From Firmicutes bacterium AM41-11 (lineage in GTDB: Bacteria > Bacillota_I > Bacilli_A > Erysipelotrichales > Erysipelotrichaceae), in assembly GCA_003480165.1 (NCBI GenBank), contig QUIQ01000013.1, positions 1 through 46,107 on the forward strand: a stretch of DNA of 46,107 nt, given 5' to 3'. The first letter of the stretch is position 1; the number at the start of each line of letters is the position of its first letter. Shown one piece after another: positions 22,880 through 31,018 of the stretch. The translations under genes and the position numbers were made by a program. A model generated the notes under the pieces. That model saw only the letters and a list, made by a program, of their open reading frames with translations, did no database searches and was not told the origin of the DNA.

Positions 22880-25084
22880 ATGAGCCAAAAGCCAGAAGTG
22901 AATTTTGAACAATGCATGGAGAATATTAAGACTTACATCAAAAATCCCGATAGTTTGCGTTTGATTGAAGATGCCTATGCCTATGCGAGTGAAAAACATA
23001 AAACGCAGAAACGCAAAAGTGGTCAACCATATATTACCCATTGCATTCAAGTAGCAAATACGCTTGCATTGATTCATTGTGGTCCAAAGACGATTGCCGC
23101 AGGTTTATTGCATGATACCATTGAAGATTGTCCTGACGTGACTTTTGATGAAATTAAAAATCGCTTTAGTGAAGAAGTTGCCGAAATGGTCGACGCGGTA
23201 ACCAAAGTTGGAAAAATTAAATTTCAAGATGAAGAAGACTATCAAGCCAGCAATCACCGGAAGCTCTTTATTGCGATGGCAAAAGATGTCCGGGTAATCT
23301 ACATTAAGTTAGCGGACCGTCTACATAATATGCGTACGCTAGAATATATGCGTCCCGATAAACAAAAGCGTATTGCCCAAGAAACCCTAAGCGTCTATGC
23401 ACCTATTGCGCATCGTTTAGGTATGAATGAGATCAAATGTGAATTGGAAGACTTATCTTTTAAATACCTGGAGCCAGAACACTATGAAAGAATCAAAGAA
23501 CTGGTGCAGAAGCGTGAAAGTGAAAGAGATAATCAAGTACAATTGATGATAACCGACATTAAGGAAATATTGGATACCTACCATATTCCTTACCGGATTT
23601 TTGGCCGGAGCAAACACTTTTATAGCATTTATAAAAAGATGGTCAAAAAGAACAAGCGTTTCGAAGAAATATTGGACTTATATGCGATACGTATTGTAAC
23701 GGATTCCGTTGTCCATTGTTATGAAGTATTGGGATATATTCATGCAACCTATCGACCTATTCCTGGTCGTTTTAAAGATTATATTGCGATGCCCAAAGCC
23801 AATCTTTACCAGTCTTTACATACGACAATTGTAGAACCTACGCATGGAAATATTTTTGAGGTTCAAATTCGTACCGAAGAGATGGATGAAGTAGCGGAAC
23901 GTGGTGTTGCTGCGCATTGGCGGTATAAAGAAAACAGCAATCAATCAAATGCTTCCCGCCAAAAGAATATTGAAGACTCTTTGGCATGGTTTAGAGACTT
24001 CTCTATGATGACCGATGAAGAAAGTGAAGATGCCAAAGAATACATGCAGGTATTAAAGAAGGATATCTTTGAAGCAAATGTCTATTGTTTAACACCTCGA
24101 GGAAGAGTGATTACGCTACCACCTGGTTCTACGCCAATTGATTTTGCGTATCGTATCCATACCGATGTGGGACATAAAACCGTAGGTGCAAAGATCTATG
24201 GGGCTATTGTTCCTTTAAATACCAAGTTACATAATGGAGATGTCGTTGAAATCTTAACGAATAAAAACTCTCCAGGGCCAAGTCCTGACTGGATTAAAAT
24301 CGTTAAGAGTGGGCATGCCCGCAACAAAATTCGAGCTTTCTTACAAAAGAAGAGTAAGGAAGAACAAAAAGAACAAATCAAAACGGGTCAGCAGATGTTG
24401 CATGATGAAATTGTACGTCGTAACATTGATGAGAAGTTGATTGAACCACAGCGCTTAGAATCAATAATCGGTTCTATGTCTTTTAAAACCTTAGATGATT
24501 TTTATATAGGTATTGCCAATAAACGGATTTCCATGCAATCCATTGTCGATCGTTTGGATAGCACTCAAACTAAAGCAATGGATGATAAAGAAATCATGCG
24601 TATCTACAATAAAGATTCGAACCCTGCACGTAAGCGCAGTTCCTGTGGTGTAATTGTTCCCGGGGTAGATAGTATTGCGGTTAGTTTGGCAAATTGCTGC
24701 AACCCGATTCCTGGAGATGATATTGTTGGCTTTATCTCTACTGGTCATGGCGTAAAAGTGCACCGGAAAGATTGTCCAAATATTGCCAATGAACAAAAAC
24801 GCTTATTGCCAGTACAATGGGACGATGATTTAGAAGAAAAACAATATGAAGTATTACTGATTGTTCACAGTGATGATCGAAATTATTTATTAAGTGATAT
24901 TGTTACGATGGTGCAACAATGCAACGCCAATTTAAAACATGTTGATTCTGGGGTAGACAGCGATAGCTTAACAGCTACCACAAAATTAACCGTTCGTATT
25001 AAAGATGCTGCTCATCTACAAAACTTGATTTCTAATTTAAAGAAGGTTCGCAGTGTCAATGAAGTAATTCGAGCTATTCAATAA
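22880..25084 (+). CDS. rel: Bifunctional (p)ppGpp synthetase/hydrolase (RSH family)
   Basis: Makes and degrades the alarmone (p)ppGpp. The ATG at 22880 is 9 bases after AAGGGG; the TTG at 22874 is too close. Domain order in 734 residues: HD hydrolase with His53 and HDTIED (78-83), so hydrolysis is expected; synthetase with GRSKHFYSIYKKM (about 239-251) and RFKDYIAMPKANLYQSLHTT; TGS (CLTPRGRVITLPPGSTPIDFAYRIH, about 396-420); a Cys-containing region (SLANCCNPIPGD) and the C-terminal ACT/RRM domain. A full-length ribosome-associated Rel. It shares the promoter of apt. Confidence 0.95.
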   Translation: MSQKPEVNFEQCMENIKTYIKNPDSLRLIEDAYAYASEKHKTQKRKSGQPYITHCIQVANTLALIHCGPKTIAAGLLHDTIEDCPDVTFDEIKNRFSEEVAEMVDAVTKVGKIKFQDEEDYQASNHRKLFIAMAKDVRVIYIKLADRLHNMRTLEYMRPDKQKRIAQETLSVYAPIAHRLGMNEIKCELEDLSFKYLEPEHYERIKELVQKRESERDNQVQLMITDIKEILDTYHIPYRIFGRSKHFYSIYKKMVKKNKRFEEILDLYAIRIVTDSVVHCYEVLGYIHATYRPIPGRFKDYIAMPKANLYQSLHTTIVEPTHGNIFEVQIRTEEMDEVAERGVAAHWRYKENSNQSNASRQKNIEDSLAWFRDFSMMTDEESEDAKEYMQVLKKDIFEANVYCLTPRGRVITLPPGSTPIDFAYRIHTDVGHKTVGAKIYGAIVPLNTKLHNGDVVEILTNKNSPGPSPDWIKIVKSGHARNKIRAFLQKKSKEEQKEQIKTGQQMLHDEIVRRNIDEKLIEPQRLESIIGSMSFKTLDDFYIGIANKRISMQSIVDRLDSTQTKAMDDKEIMRIYNKDSNPARKRSSCGVIVPGVDSIAVSLANCCNPIPGDDIVGFISTGHGVKVHRKDCPNIANEQKRLLPVQWDDDLEEKQYEVLLIVHSDDRNYLLSDIVTMVQQCNANLKHVDSGVDSDSLTATTKLTVRIKDAAHLQNLISNLKKVRSVNEVIRAIQ

Positions 25085-25108
25085 AGACAGGGTATCCTGT
25101 CTTTTTTG
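25084..25108 (+). terminator. Terminator after rel
   Basis: Stem AAGACAGG / CCTGTCTT, loop GTAT, then T run; overlaps the stop codon. The 25109-25300 stretch that follows has no gene I can support. It does hold an 8-bp hairpin ATTGTTTG / CAAACAAT (25249-25273) of unknown role. Confidence 0.85.
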
Positions 25109-25302
25109 GTGGTAGGGTTGACTTCGATGGATGAGATTAACCATCATTTTGCGGTATTCATTTCAAGATGAAGGTAAGACTAGAACAACGGCTATGTTTT
25201 TTATCGAATTTTTGTGGATAAGCAAAATATACATTCAAGAATGGATTCATTGTTTGTTTCAATTTCAAACAATAAGCGAAAACAATTGCTGAAAACGTAA
25301 TA

Positions 25303-25330
25303 TTCATAAAAATAATGTATTTGATATACT
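25303..25330 (+). promoter_or_regulatory. Promoter of pyk
   Basis: TTCATA (25303-25308), 16-base spacer, TATACT (25325-25330) preceded by TGA (extended -10). The leader would be about 125 bases and includes a GGGAA/TTCCC hairpin (25412-25426). Confidence 0.5.
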
Positions 25331-25347
25331 TTCTTCTTTACAAAAAT

Positions 25348-25361
25348 TGAAAGCGTTTTGA
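25348..25361 (+). promoter_or_regulatory. Catabolite-responsive element (cre) candidate in the pyk leader
   Basis: TGAAAGCGTTTTGA matches the Firmicutes cre consensus TGWAANCGNTNWCA at every position except one (G for C at position 13). A weaker cre-like box is at 25290-25303. CcpA binding is inference. Confidence 0.55.
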
Positions 25362-25460
25362 TTATATTTTTGGTTGCATTATTTGAAGAATACACGCATA
25401 ATGAACACCGAGGGAAGATTGTTCCCATATGGAAGTATTGTATCGAAGGGAAGGAAAAGA

Positions 25461-26879
25461 ATGAGAAAGACAAAAATTATTTGTACACTAGGACCTGCTA
25501 GTGAATCAGAAGAAACGATTAAAGAGTTAATGTTGGCAGGAATGAACTGTGCGCGTTTTAATTTCTCTCATGGAAGTCATGAAGAACATAAAGCACGTTT
25601 TGACACAGTCATTCGTTTACGTAGAGAATTAGGTTTACCAGTTGCCACTTTATTGGATACAAAGGGACCAGAAATCCGTTTACGTGATTTTGAAAACGGT
25701 AGTGTTGTATTAGAGGAAGGTCAACACTTCACTTTAACAACAGACGAAAATGTTGTTGGAAACCAAGATAGAGTTTCTGTAACTTTTAAAGAAATGACAA
25801 ATGATGTTATTCCCGGTTCTACAGTTTTAATTGATGATGGATTGGTTGCACTTAGTGTTGAAAGCATTGAAGGAAGCGAAATCCATTGTGTTGTCATGAA
25901 TGGTGGAAAAATTTCTAATAAAAAAGGTGTAAATATTCCAAATATTGATGTTTCTATGCCTTTTATCAGTGAAAAAGACCGTAGTGATATTATTTTTGGA
26001 TGTGAATTAGGATTTGAATATTTAGCTGCTTCTTTTACAAGAACAGCACAAGATATTTTGGATATTCGTGAAATTTTGGATGCCCATAATTCAAAAATGA
26101 AGGTCATTGCCAAAATTGAAAGTATGCAAGGTGTTAAAAACATCGATAGTATCTTAGATGTTGTTGATGGAATCATGGTTGCTCGTGGTGACTTAGGTGT
26201 TGAAGTTCCACTAGAAGATGTACCTGTTATCCAAAAGATGATTATTAAGAAATGTATTAAACGTGGAAAGATTGTTGTTACTGCAACACAAATGTTGGAT
26301 TCTATGATTCACAATCCACGTCCTACACGTGCAGAAGCTACCGATGTTGCCAATGCCGTATACCAAGGAACAACTGCGATTATGTTATCAGGAGAAACAG
26401 CTGCTGGTAAATATCCAGTACAAACTGTACGTACCATGGCACGTATCGCAAGCCGTACCGAAGAAGATGTAAACTACGTAGACCAAATGAAAGAACGTGT
26501 TGCCGTTAGTCATACATCACAAACACGTGCTATCAGTCATGCAGCTACGACTTTAGCTGATGATATTGATGCAAAGGCTTTGATCGTCGTTACTATGTCA
26601 GGATATTCAGGACGTCGTATTTCAAGTTATCATCCACGTCGCCCAATTATCGCATGTGCAGTACATGAGTCTGTTGCTTGTCAAATGAACTTGTTGTTTG
26701 GTGTTCAACCATTGATGATTCCGCAACAAGATAAAGCTGATATGTTGTTCACTTCAGCTATTTCTGCAGCTAAGAAAGCAGGATATGTAGATTCTGGTGA
26801 TTCTGTTGTATTAGTTGCTGGTGTTCCATTAGGAATTTCTGGTAAGACAAACATGCTTCGTGTTATGGATGTTGAATAA
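25461..26879 (+). CDS. pyk: Pyruvate kinase
   Basis: Converts phosphoenolpyruvate and ADP to pyruvate and ATP. The ATG at 25461 is preceded by GGGAAGGA and gives the family start MRKTKIICTLGPAS; 29 further in-frame codons upstream lie in the leader. The 472 residues hold the catalytic barrel (NFSHGSHEEH, DTKGPEIR, MVARGDLGVE, RAEATDVANAVYQGTTAIMLSGETAAGKYP) and the C-terminal allosteric domain. The extra PEP-utiliser-like domain found in Bacillus pyruvate kinases is absent. It lies next to pfp but is separated by a terminator, so they are not a simple operon. A cre-like site in the leader suggests CcpA control. Confidence 0.96.
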   Translation: MRKTKIICTLGPASESEETIKELMLAGMNCARFNFSHGSHEEHKARFDTVIRLRRELGLPVATLLDTKGPEIRLRDFENGSVVLEEGQHFTLTTDENVVGNQDRVSVTFKEMTNDVIPGSTVLIDDGLVALSVESIEGSEIHCVVMNGGKISNKKGVNIPNIDVSMPFISEKDRSDIIFGCELGFEYLAASFTRTAQDILDIREILDAHNSKMKVIAKIESMQGVKNIDSILDVVDGIMVARGDLGVEVPLEDVPVIQKMIIKKCIKRGKIVVTATQMLDSMIHNPRPTRAEATDVANAVYQGTTAIMLSGETAAGKYPVQTVRTMARIASRTEEDVNYVDQMKERVAVSHTSQTRAISHAATTLADDIDAKALIVVTMSGYSGRRISSYHPRRPIIACAVHESVACQMNLLFGVQPLMIPQQDKADMLFTSAISAAKKAGYVDSGDSVVLVAGVPLGISGKTNMLRVMDVE

Positions 26880-26893
26880 TTTTGAATTTATGG

Positions 26894-26919
26894 AGGAAGA
26901 AGCAATTCTTCCTTTTTTT
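26894..26919 (+). terminator. Terminator after pyk
   Basis: Stem AGGAAGAA / TTCTTCCT, loop GCAA, then TTTTTT. Confidence 0.8.
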
Positions 26920-26927
26920 CGTCTTTA

Positions 26928-26964
26928 GGCAGACGTTTACATTTTTTGCAAAGTGTTATACGAT
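26928..26964 (+). promoter_or_regulatory. Candidate pfp promoter with overlapping cre-like half site
   Basis: TTTACA (26936-26941), 17-base spacer, TACGAT (26959-26964). On the minus strand 26928-26941 begins TGTAAACG, a perfect left half of a cre; the right half is poor. Confidence 0.35.
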
Positions 26965-27019
26965 AATACCGGTTAAATAGCACATTTTTTAGAAAATGTA
27001 GATAGAAGGAGTAAGAAAA

Positions 27020-28669
27020 ATGAATCAATCACCACTTCAAAAAGCTAGATACCAATATCAACCAAAACTTCCTGGAATGTTAAGAAATGGTATCTCAGAA
27101 ATTTGTGTGAAAGAAGGAGCTGCAACGCAAAGTGTTGCGGATCAAGAAAAAATTCAAGCACTTTTCCCTAATACGTATGGAGAAAAAGAAATCACTTTTG
27201 AAAAAGGAGCAAACACTTCTGAAGCGAAAAAACAAGTTGTTGGCGTAATCCTTTCTGGTGGACAAGCACCTGGTGGACACAACGTTGTTTGTGGACTTTA
27301 TGATGCTTTAAAAGCTACAAGTTCAGAAAACACGCTTTTAGGATTTAAAAATGGTCCTAGTGGATTATTAGATGATGACTATGTTGAATTCGATGACGCA
27401 TATATTGATGCATACCGTAACACAGGTGGATTCGATATCATCGGTTCTGGACGTACAAAATTAGAAACGGAAGAACAATTTGCGGTTGCTAGTGAAGTAT
27501 GTAAAAAACATGGTATTACTGCCATTGTTATTATTGGTGGAGATGACTCAAATACCAATGCAGCTGTTTTAGCTGAATACTTTGCAGCACATAAGACAGG
27601 TGTTCAAGTTATTGGTTGTCCAAAAACAATCGATGGAGACTTGAAAAATGAAGACATCGAATGTTCATTTGGTTTCGATACAGCTACTAAAACTTATAGT
27701 GAAGTTATCGGAAACATCGAACGTGATGCAAACTCAGCAAAAAAATACTGGCACTTTATTAAAGTTATGGGACGTTCTGCAAGCCATGTTGCTTTGGAAT
27801 GTGCTTTAGAAACACAACCAAACATCTGCTTGATTTCTGAAGAAGTAGCAGAAAAGAAAATGTCTTTATCACAAATCGCTGATTACATCGCTGATTCTGT
27901 AGAAAAACGTGCTGCCAAAGGTATGAACTTTGGTGTTGCGATTATTCCAGAAGGTGTTGTAGAATTCGTTCCTGAATTCAAATCATTGATTGCTGAAATC
28001 AATGAATTATTAGCTGGTGCGCAAGGGGAAGCCTTCAACGCATTGGAATCATGGGAAGAAAAATATGCATTCATTGAAAAAGGTTTAACGGCTGAATCAA
28101 TGGCTGTATTCGCTATCTTACCTCAAACTATTCAACAACAATTGTTCTTGGAAAGAGATCCTCATGGAAACGTTCAAGTATCTTTAATTGAATCAGAAAA
28201 ATTATTCTCTGCTTTAGTAAAAGACAAATTGGATGCAAGAGGATATACAGGTCGTTTCAGTGCATTACATCACTTCTTTGGTTATGAAGGACGTTGTGCA
28301 TTCCCATCAAACTTTGATGCTGACTATTGCTATTCTCTAGGTTATAATGCCTTCATGTTGATTCAATATGGTTATACTGGATACTTATCAAAAGTATCTA
28401 ACTTAGCTAAACCTGCTGAAGAATGGGTAGCTGGTGGTATGCCAATTACGAAGATGATGAATATGGAACGTCGTAACGGAGAAGACAAACCAGTTATCAA
28501 AAAAGCTTTAGTTGAATTAGATGGTAAACCATTCAAGTATTTTGAAGCACACCGTGATCAATGGGCTGTTGAAACAGCTTATACATATCCAGGAGCTATC
28601 CAATACTATGGACCAGCAGAAGTATGTGATTTAACTACACGTACATTAGCTTTAGAAAAAGGCGAATAA
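27020..28669 (+). CDS. pfp: Pyrophosphate-fructose-6-phosphate 1-phosphotransferase
   Basis: Reversible PPi-dependent phosphofructokinase of glycolysis. The 549-residue length and sequence fit the long PFP group (plant beta-subunit/spirochaete type), not the ~320-residue ATP enzyme. Diagnostic segments are [11 protein letters not shown] (80-90), GGDDSNTNA (173-181), where ATP enzymes have [15 protein letters not shown] (201-210) with the Lys that marks PPi use, and [17 protein letters not shown] precedes the ATG. A terminator follows. Use of PPi in glycolysis saves ATP; I see no ATP-PFK in this window. Confidence 0.95.
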   Translation: MNQSPLQKARYQYQPKLPGMLRNGISEICVKEGAATQSVADQEKIQALFPNTYGEKEITFEKGANTSEAKKQVVGVILSGGQAPGGHNVVCGLYDALKATSSENTLLGFKNGPSGLLDDDYVEFDDAYIDAYRNTGGFDIIGSGRTKLETEEQFAVASEVCKKHGITAIVIIGGDDSNTNAAVLAEYFAAHKTGVQVIGCPKTIDGDLKNEDIECSFGFDTATKTYSEVIGNIERDANSAKKYWHFIKVMGRSASHVALECALETQPNICLISEEVAEKKMSLSQIADYIADSVEKRAAKGMNFGVAIIPEGVVEFVPEFKSLIAEINELLAGAQGEAFNALESWEEKYAFIEKGLTAESMAVFAILPQTIQQQLFLERDPHGNVQVSLIESEKLFSALVKDKLDARGYTGRFSALHHFFGYEGRCAFPSNFDADYCYSLGYNAFMLIQYGYTGYLSKVSNLAKPAEEWVAGGMPITKMMNMERRNGEDKPVIKKALVELDGKPFKYFEAHRDQWAVETAYTYPGAIQYYGPAEVCDLTTRTLALEKGE

Positions 28670-28680
28670 TAAGCTTTCTT

Positions 28681-28707
28681 AGGCACCTGTTAGGGTGCCT
28701 TTTTTTA
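28681..28707 (+). terminator. Terminator after pfp
   Basis: Stem AGGCACC / GGTGCCT, loop TGTTAG, then TTTTTTT. Confidence 0.9.
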
Positions 28708-28754
28708 TTTTTGTCCTTTGTAAAAGTTGAAAAGGGTTACATGAATTTCTCCTA

Positions 28755-28782
28755 TTGACTATTGCATGAGCTTTACTATAAT
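28755..28782 (+). promoter_or_regulatory. Promoter of the marR-ABC operon
   Basis: TTGACT (28755-28760), 16-base spacer, consensus TATAAT (28777-28782); start near 28789. Confidence 0.75.
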
Positions 28783-28790
28783 AAAAACAA

Positions 28791-28806
28791 TTCGTTCGCA
28801 AACGAA
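28791..28806 (+). promoter_or_regulatory. Inverted-repeat operator for the MarR regulator
   Basis: TTCGTT-CGCA-AACGAA lies at the predicted transcript start, where a bound repressor would block RNA polymerase. Autorepression is inferred from position, as is usual for MarR-exporter operons. Confidence 0.65.
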
Positions 28807-28824
28807 CTAATTAAAGGAGGTCTT

Positions 28825-29265
28825 ATGCCAGAAAATACTTTTACCTTATTTCGTACTTTCTTTATGGAAATCAAATCCTTATTTCCAAGAAACCCACATG
28901 GCGATTTTGCGGAAAATTCTGCCCAATGGGTTATCCTGCGGTATTTGATTACGCATGAAGGGCAAGAGGTAACGCAAAAAGAAATCGAACAAGCAACAAA
29001 GCGTTCGCGGGCTACGGTTTCTGGCTTGCTGGATACCTTAGAAAAGAAGGGTTTAGTGATTCGGATTCCGTCTCAATCCGATAAACGTAAGAAAAATGTA
29101 CAGGTTACCGAAGCTGTACAAAGTAAACATCAAGAGATGATGAATTATTTTACTTATACCGAAAGTGTCGTGACAAAAGATATTTCGGAACAAGACCTGC
29201 AAGTTTTTTATCGCGTTATGGGGCAAATGATAGAAAACGTCCGAAAGGAGAAAAAACATGTTTAA
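28825..29265 (+). CDS. MarR-family transcriptional repressor
   Basis: 146-residue winged-helix regulator. The ATG at 28825 is 3 bases after AAAGGAGGT; earlier in-frame codons (from 28762) run through the operator and promoter and are rejected. The core QWVILRYLITHEGQEVTQKEIEQATKRSRATVSGLLDTLEKKG holds the helix-turn-helix (shown in part: TQKEIEQATKRSRATVSGLL), followed by the wing (IPSQSDKRKKNVQVT). It is the first gene of a three-gene operon with two ABC exporter subunits; its last 8 bases overlap the first of them. It probably senses an exported or toxic compound. The ligand cannot be read from sequence. Confidence 0.9.
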   Translation: MPENTFTLFRTFFMEIKSLFPRNPHGDFAENSAQWVILRYLITHEGQEVTQKEIEQATKRSRATVSGLLDTLEKKGLVIRIPSQSDKRKKNVQVTEAVQSKHQEMMNYFTYTESVVTKDISEQDLQVFYRVMGQMIENVRKEKKHV

Positions 29266-31018
29266 ACTATTAAAAAATTATTCTTGGAAGGAAGTTTTTT
29301 GGATCCTAGTCGTTGTGGCTTTGGTTTCTTTACAAGTTCATTTTGATTTAAAACTTCCTGACTATATGTCAGAAATTACGCGACTTGTAGAAACCGAAGG
29401 TTCTGCAATGTCAGATACTATCCACAATGGTGTGATGATGATAGGATGTGCCTTTGCCTCTTTGCTGGCTGCAATTGTGGTAGGCTACATTGCTTCTAAT
29501 TTATCCGCTACGCTCTCTTTACGAATTCGTAAGACTTTGTTTGATAAAGTAGAGCGGTTGGATTTGGAATCTTATCAAAAGTTCTCTACTGGAAGTTTGA
29601 TTACGCGTACAACCAATGATATTACGCAGATTCAAATGTTTGTCGCAATGGGACTTCAAATGATGATTAAAGCACCGATTACAGCCGTTTGGGCAATCTC
29701 AAAGATTTTAAATAAAAGTTGGGAATGGTCGGCTGCAACCAGTGTAGCAGTATTGGTTTTACTAACCACTGTATTTATCTTAATGCGTTTAGTCTTACCT
29801 AAATTTAAAAAGACGCAACGTTATACCGATGCATTAAACCGAAACATGCGTGAAAACTTGATTGGAATTCGTGTGGTTCGTGCCTTTAATGCCGAAGCAT
29901 ATCAAGAAGATAAATTTGAAGACATCAATACCGATTTAACTAGAACTCAATTATTTACCCAAAGAAGTCTAGCGGTTCTTTCTCCGGTCATGTATTTAGT
30001 GATGTATTTCTTATCTTTATTTATTTACTTTATGGGTGCCTATTTAATTGATGGAGCTCTCATGGCAGATAAGTTGTCCATCTTTGGTGATATGATCGTA
30101 TTCTCAAGTTATGCGATGCAAGTAATTATGGCTTTCTTAATGTTATCGATGATCTTCATGATTTGGCCTCGAGCAGAAGTATCTGCTGGTCGTATTAACG
30201 AAGTATTAGATACACCAATTCAAATTTCTGAAGGTCAAAGAGAGTATGATACAGAAGAAAAAGGAACCCTTGAATTTAAAGATGTTTCATTCCGTTATCC
30301 GGGTGCTGAAGCCGCTGTATTAAGTCATATATCTTTCAAAGTGAAACAAGGCCAAACGGTTGCCTTTATTGGTTCTACTGGTTCTGGAAAAAGTACTTTG
30401 ATCAATTTGATTCCACGTTTCTATGATGTTACCGATGGTCAAATTTTATTGGATGGACACGACATCAAAGAATATCGTCAAGAAGCTTTACAAAACAAGA
30501 TTGGATATGTTTCCCAAAAAGCGGTTTTATTTGAAGGTGATATTGCTTCTAATGTTGCCTTTGGCCAAAAACAGGATGGAAATTATACGGAAGAACAAAT
30601 TGAAAAGGCTATCCGGGTTGCGCAATCCGAATCCTTTGTGGCAGATAAAGACGGCGGTATTCACGCTAAGGTTGCCCAACGTGGAAGCAATTTCTCAGGT
30701 GGACAAAAACAACGTTTATCGATTGCTCGTGCGGTTGCGAAAGACCCAGAAATGTTGATCTTTGATGATTCTTTCTCGGCCTTAGATTATCAAACCGATG
30801 CCAACTTACGAAAAGCTTTAGCCCAGGAGTGTAAAGATACAACGGTATTAATCGTTGCTCAACGAATTGGAACCATTCTTCATGCAGATCAAATCGTGGT
30901 ATTGGATCAAGGAAAATGTGTGGGAATTGGAACTCATAAAGAATTAATGGAAAATTGTGATGTATATAAAGAAATTGCCTTATCGCAATTATCAAAGGAG
31001 GAATTAGATAATGCCTAG
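29258..31018 (+). CDS. ABC exporter subunit with degenerate ATP site (heterodimer partner 1)
   Basis: 586 residues: six membrane helices in the first ~305 residues, then an ATPase domain. Walker A GSTGSGKST (372-380) and signature NFSGGQ (478-483) are canonical. Two catalytic positions are altered: after Walker B it reads IFDDSFSALD, Asp504 instead of the catalytic Glu, and the switch His is Gln535 (LIVAQRIGTI). This is the pattern of the TM287/BmrC-type half of heterodimeric multidrug exporters, which supplies the working signature motif but a non-hydrolysing Walker site. The ATG follows AAAGGAG and overlaps the regulator; its end overlaps the partner by 8 bases. Substrate unknown; drug or lipid export is likely. 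Confidence 0.9.
   Translation: MFKLLKNYSWKEVFWILVVVALVSLQVHFDLKLPDYMSEITRLVETEGSAMSDTIHNGVMMIGCAFASLLAAIVVGYIASNLSATLSLRIRKTLFDKVERLDLESYQKFSTGSLITRTTNDITQIQMFVAMGLQMMIKAPITAVWAISKILNKSWEWSAATSVAVLVLLTTVFILMRLVLPKFKKTQRYTDALNRNMRENLIGIRVVRAFNAEAYQEDKFEDINTDLTRTQLFTQRSLAVLSPVMYLVMYFLSLFIYFMGAYLIDGALMADKLSIFGDMIVFSSYAMQVIMAFLMLSMIFMIWPRAEVSAGRINEVLDTPIQISEGQREYDTEEKGTLEFKDVSFRYPGAEAAVLSHISFKVKQGQTVAFIGSTGSGKSTLINLIPRFYDVTDGQILLDGHDIKEYRQEALQNKIGYVSQKAVLFEGDIASNVAFGQKQDGNYTEEQIEKAIRVAQSESFVADKDGGIHAKVAQRGSNFSGGQKQRLSIARAVAKDPEMLIFDDSFSALDYQTDANLRKALAQECKDTTVLIVAQRIGTILHADQIVVLDQGKCVGIGTHKELMENCDVYKEIALSQLSKEELDNA

Noticed and set aside
25374..25460. N-terminal extension of pyruvate kinase by 29 residues
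   Set aside because: The extra residues are not family-like, there is no ribosome site at 25374, and GGGAAGGA sits before 25461. An ATG at 25401 in the same frame also has no ribosome site, so I do not call an upstream peptide.
25201..25473. Minus-strand frame of 90 codons in the pyk upstream region
   Set aside because: It runs through the pyk promoter, cre site and start, is AT-driven (Phe/Ile/Asn-rich) and has no ribosome site.
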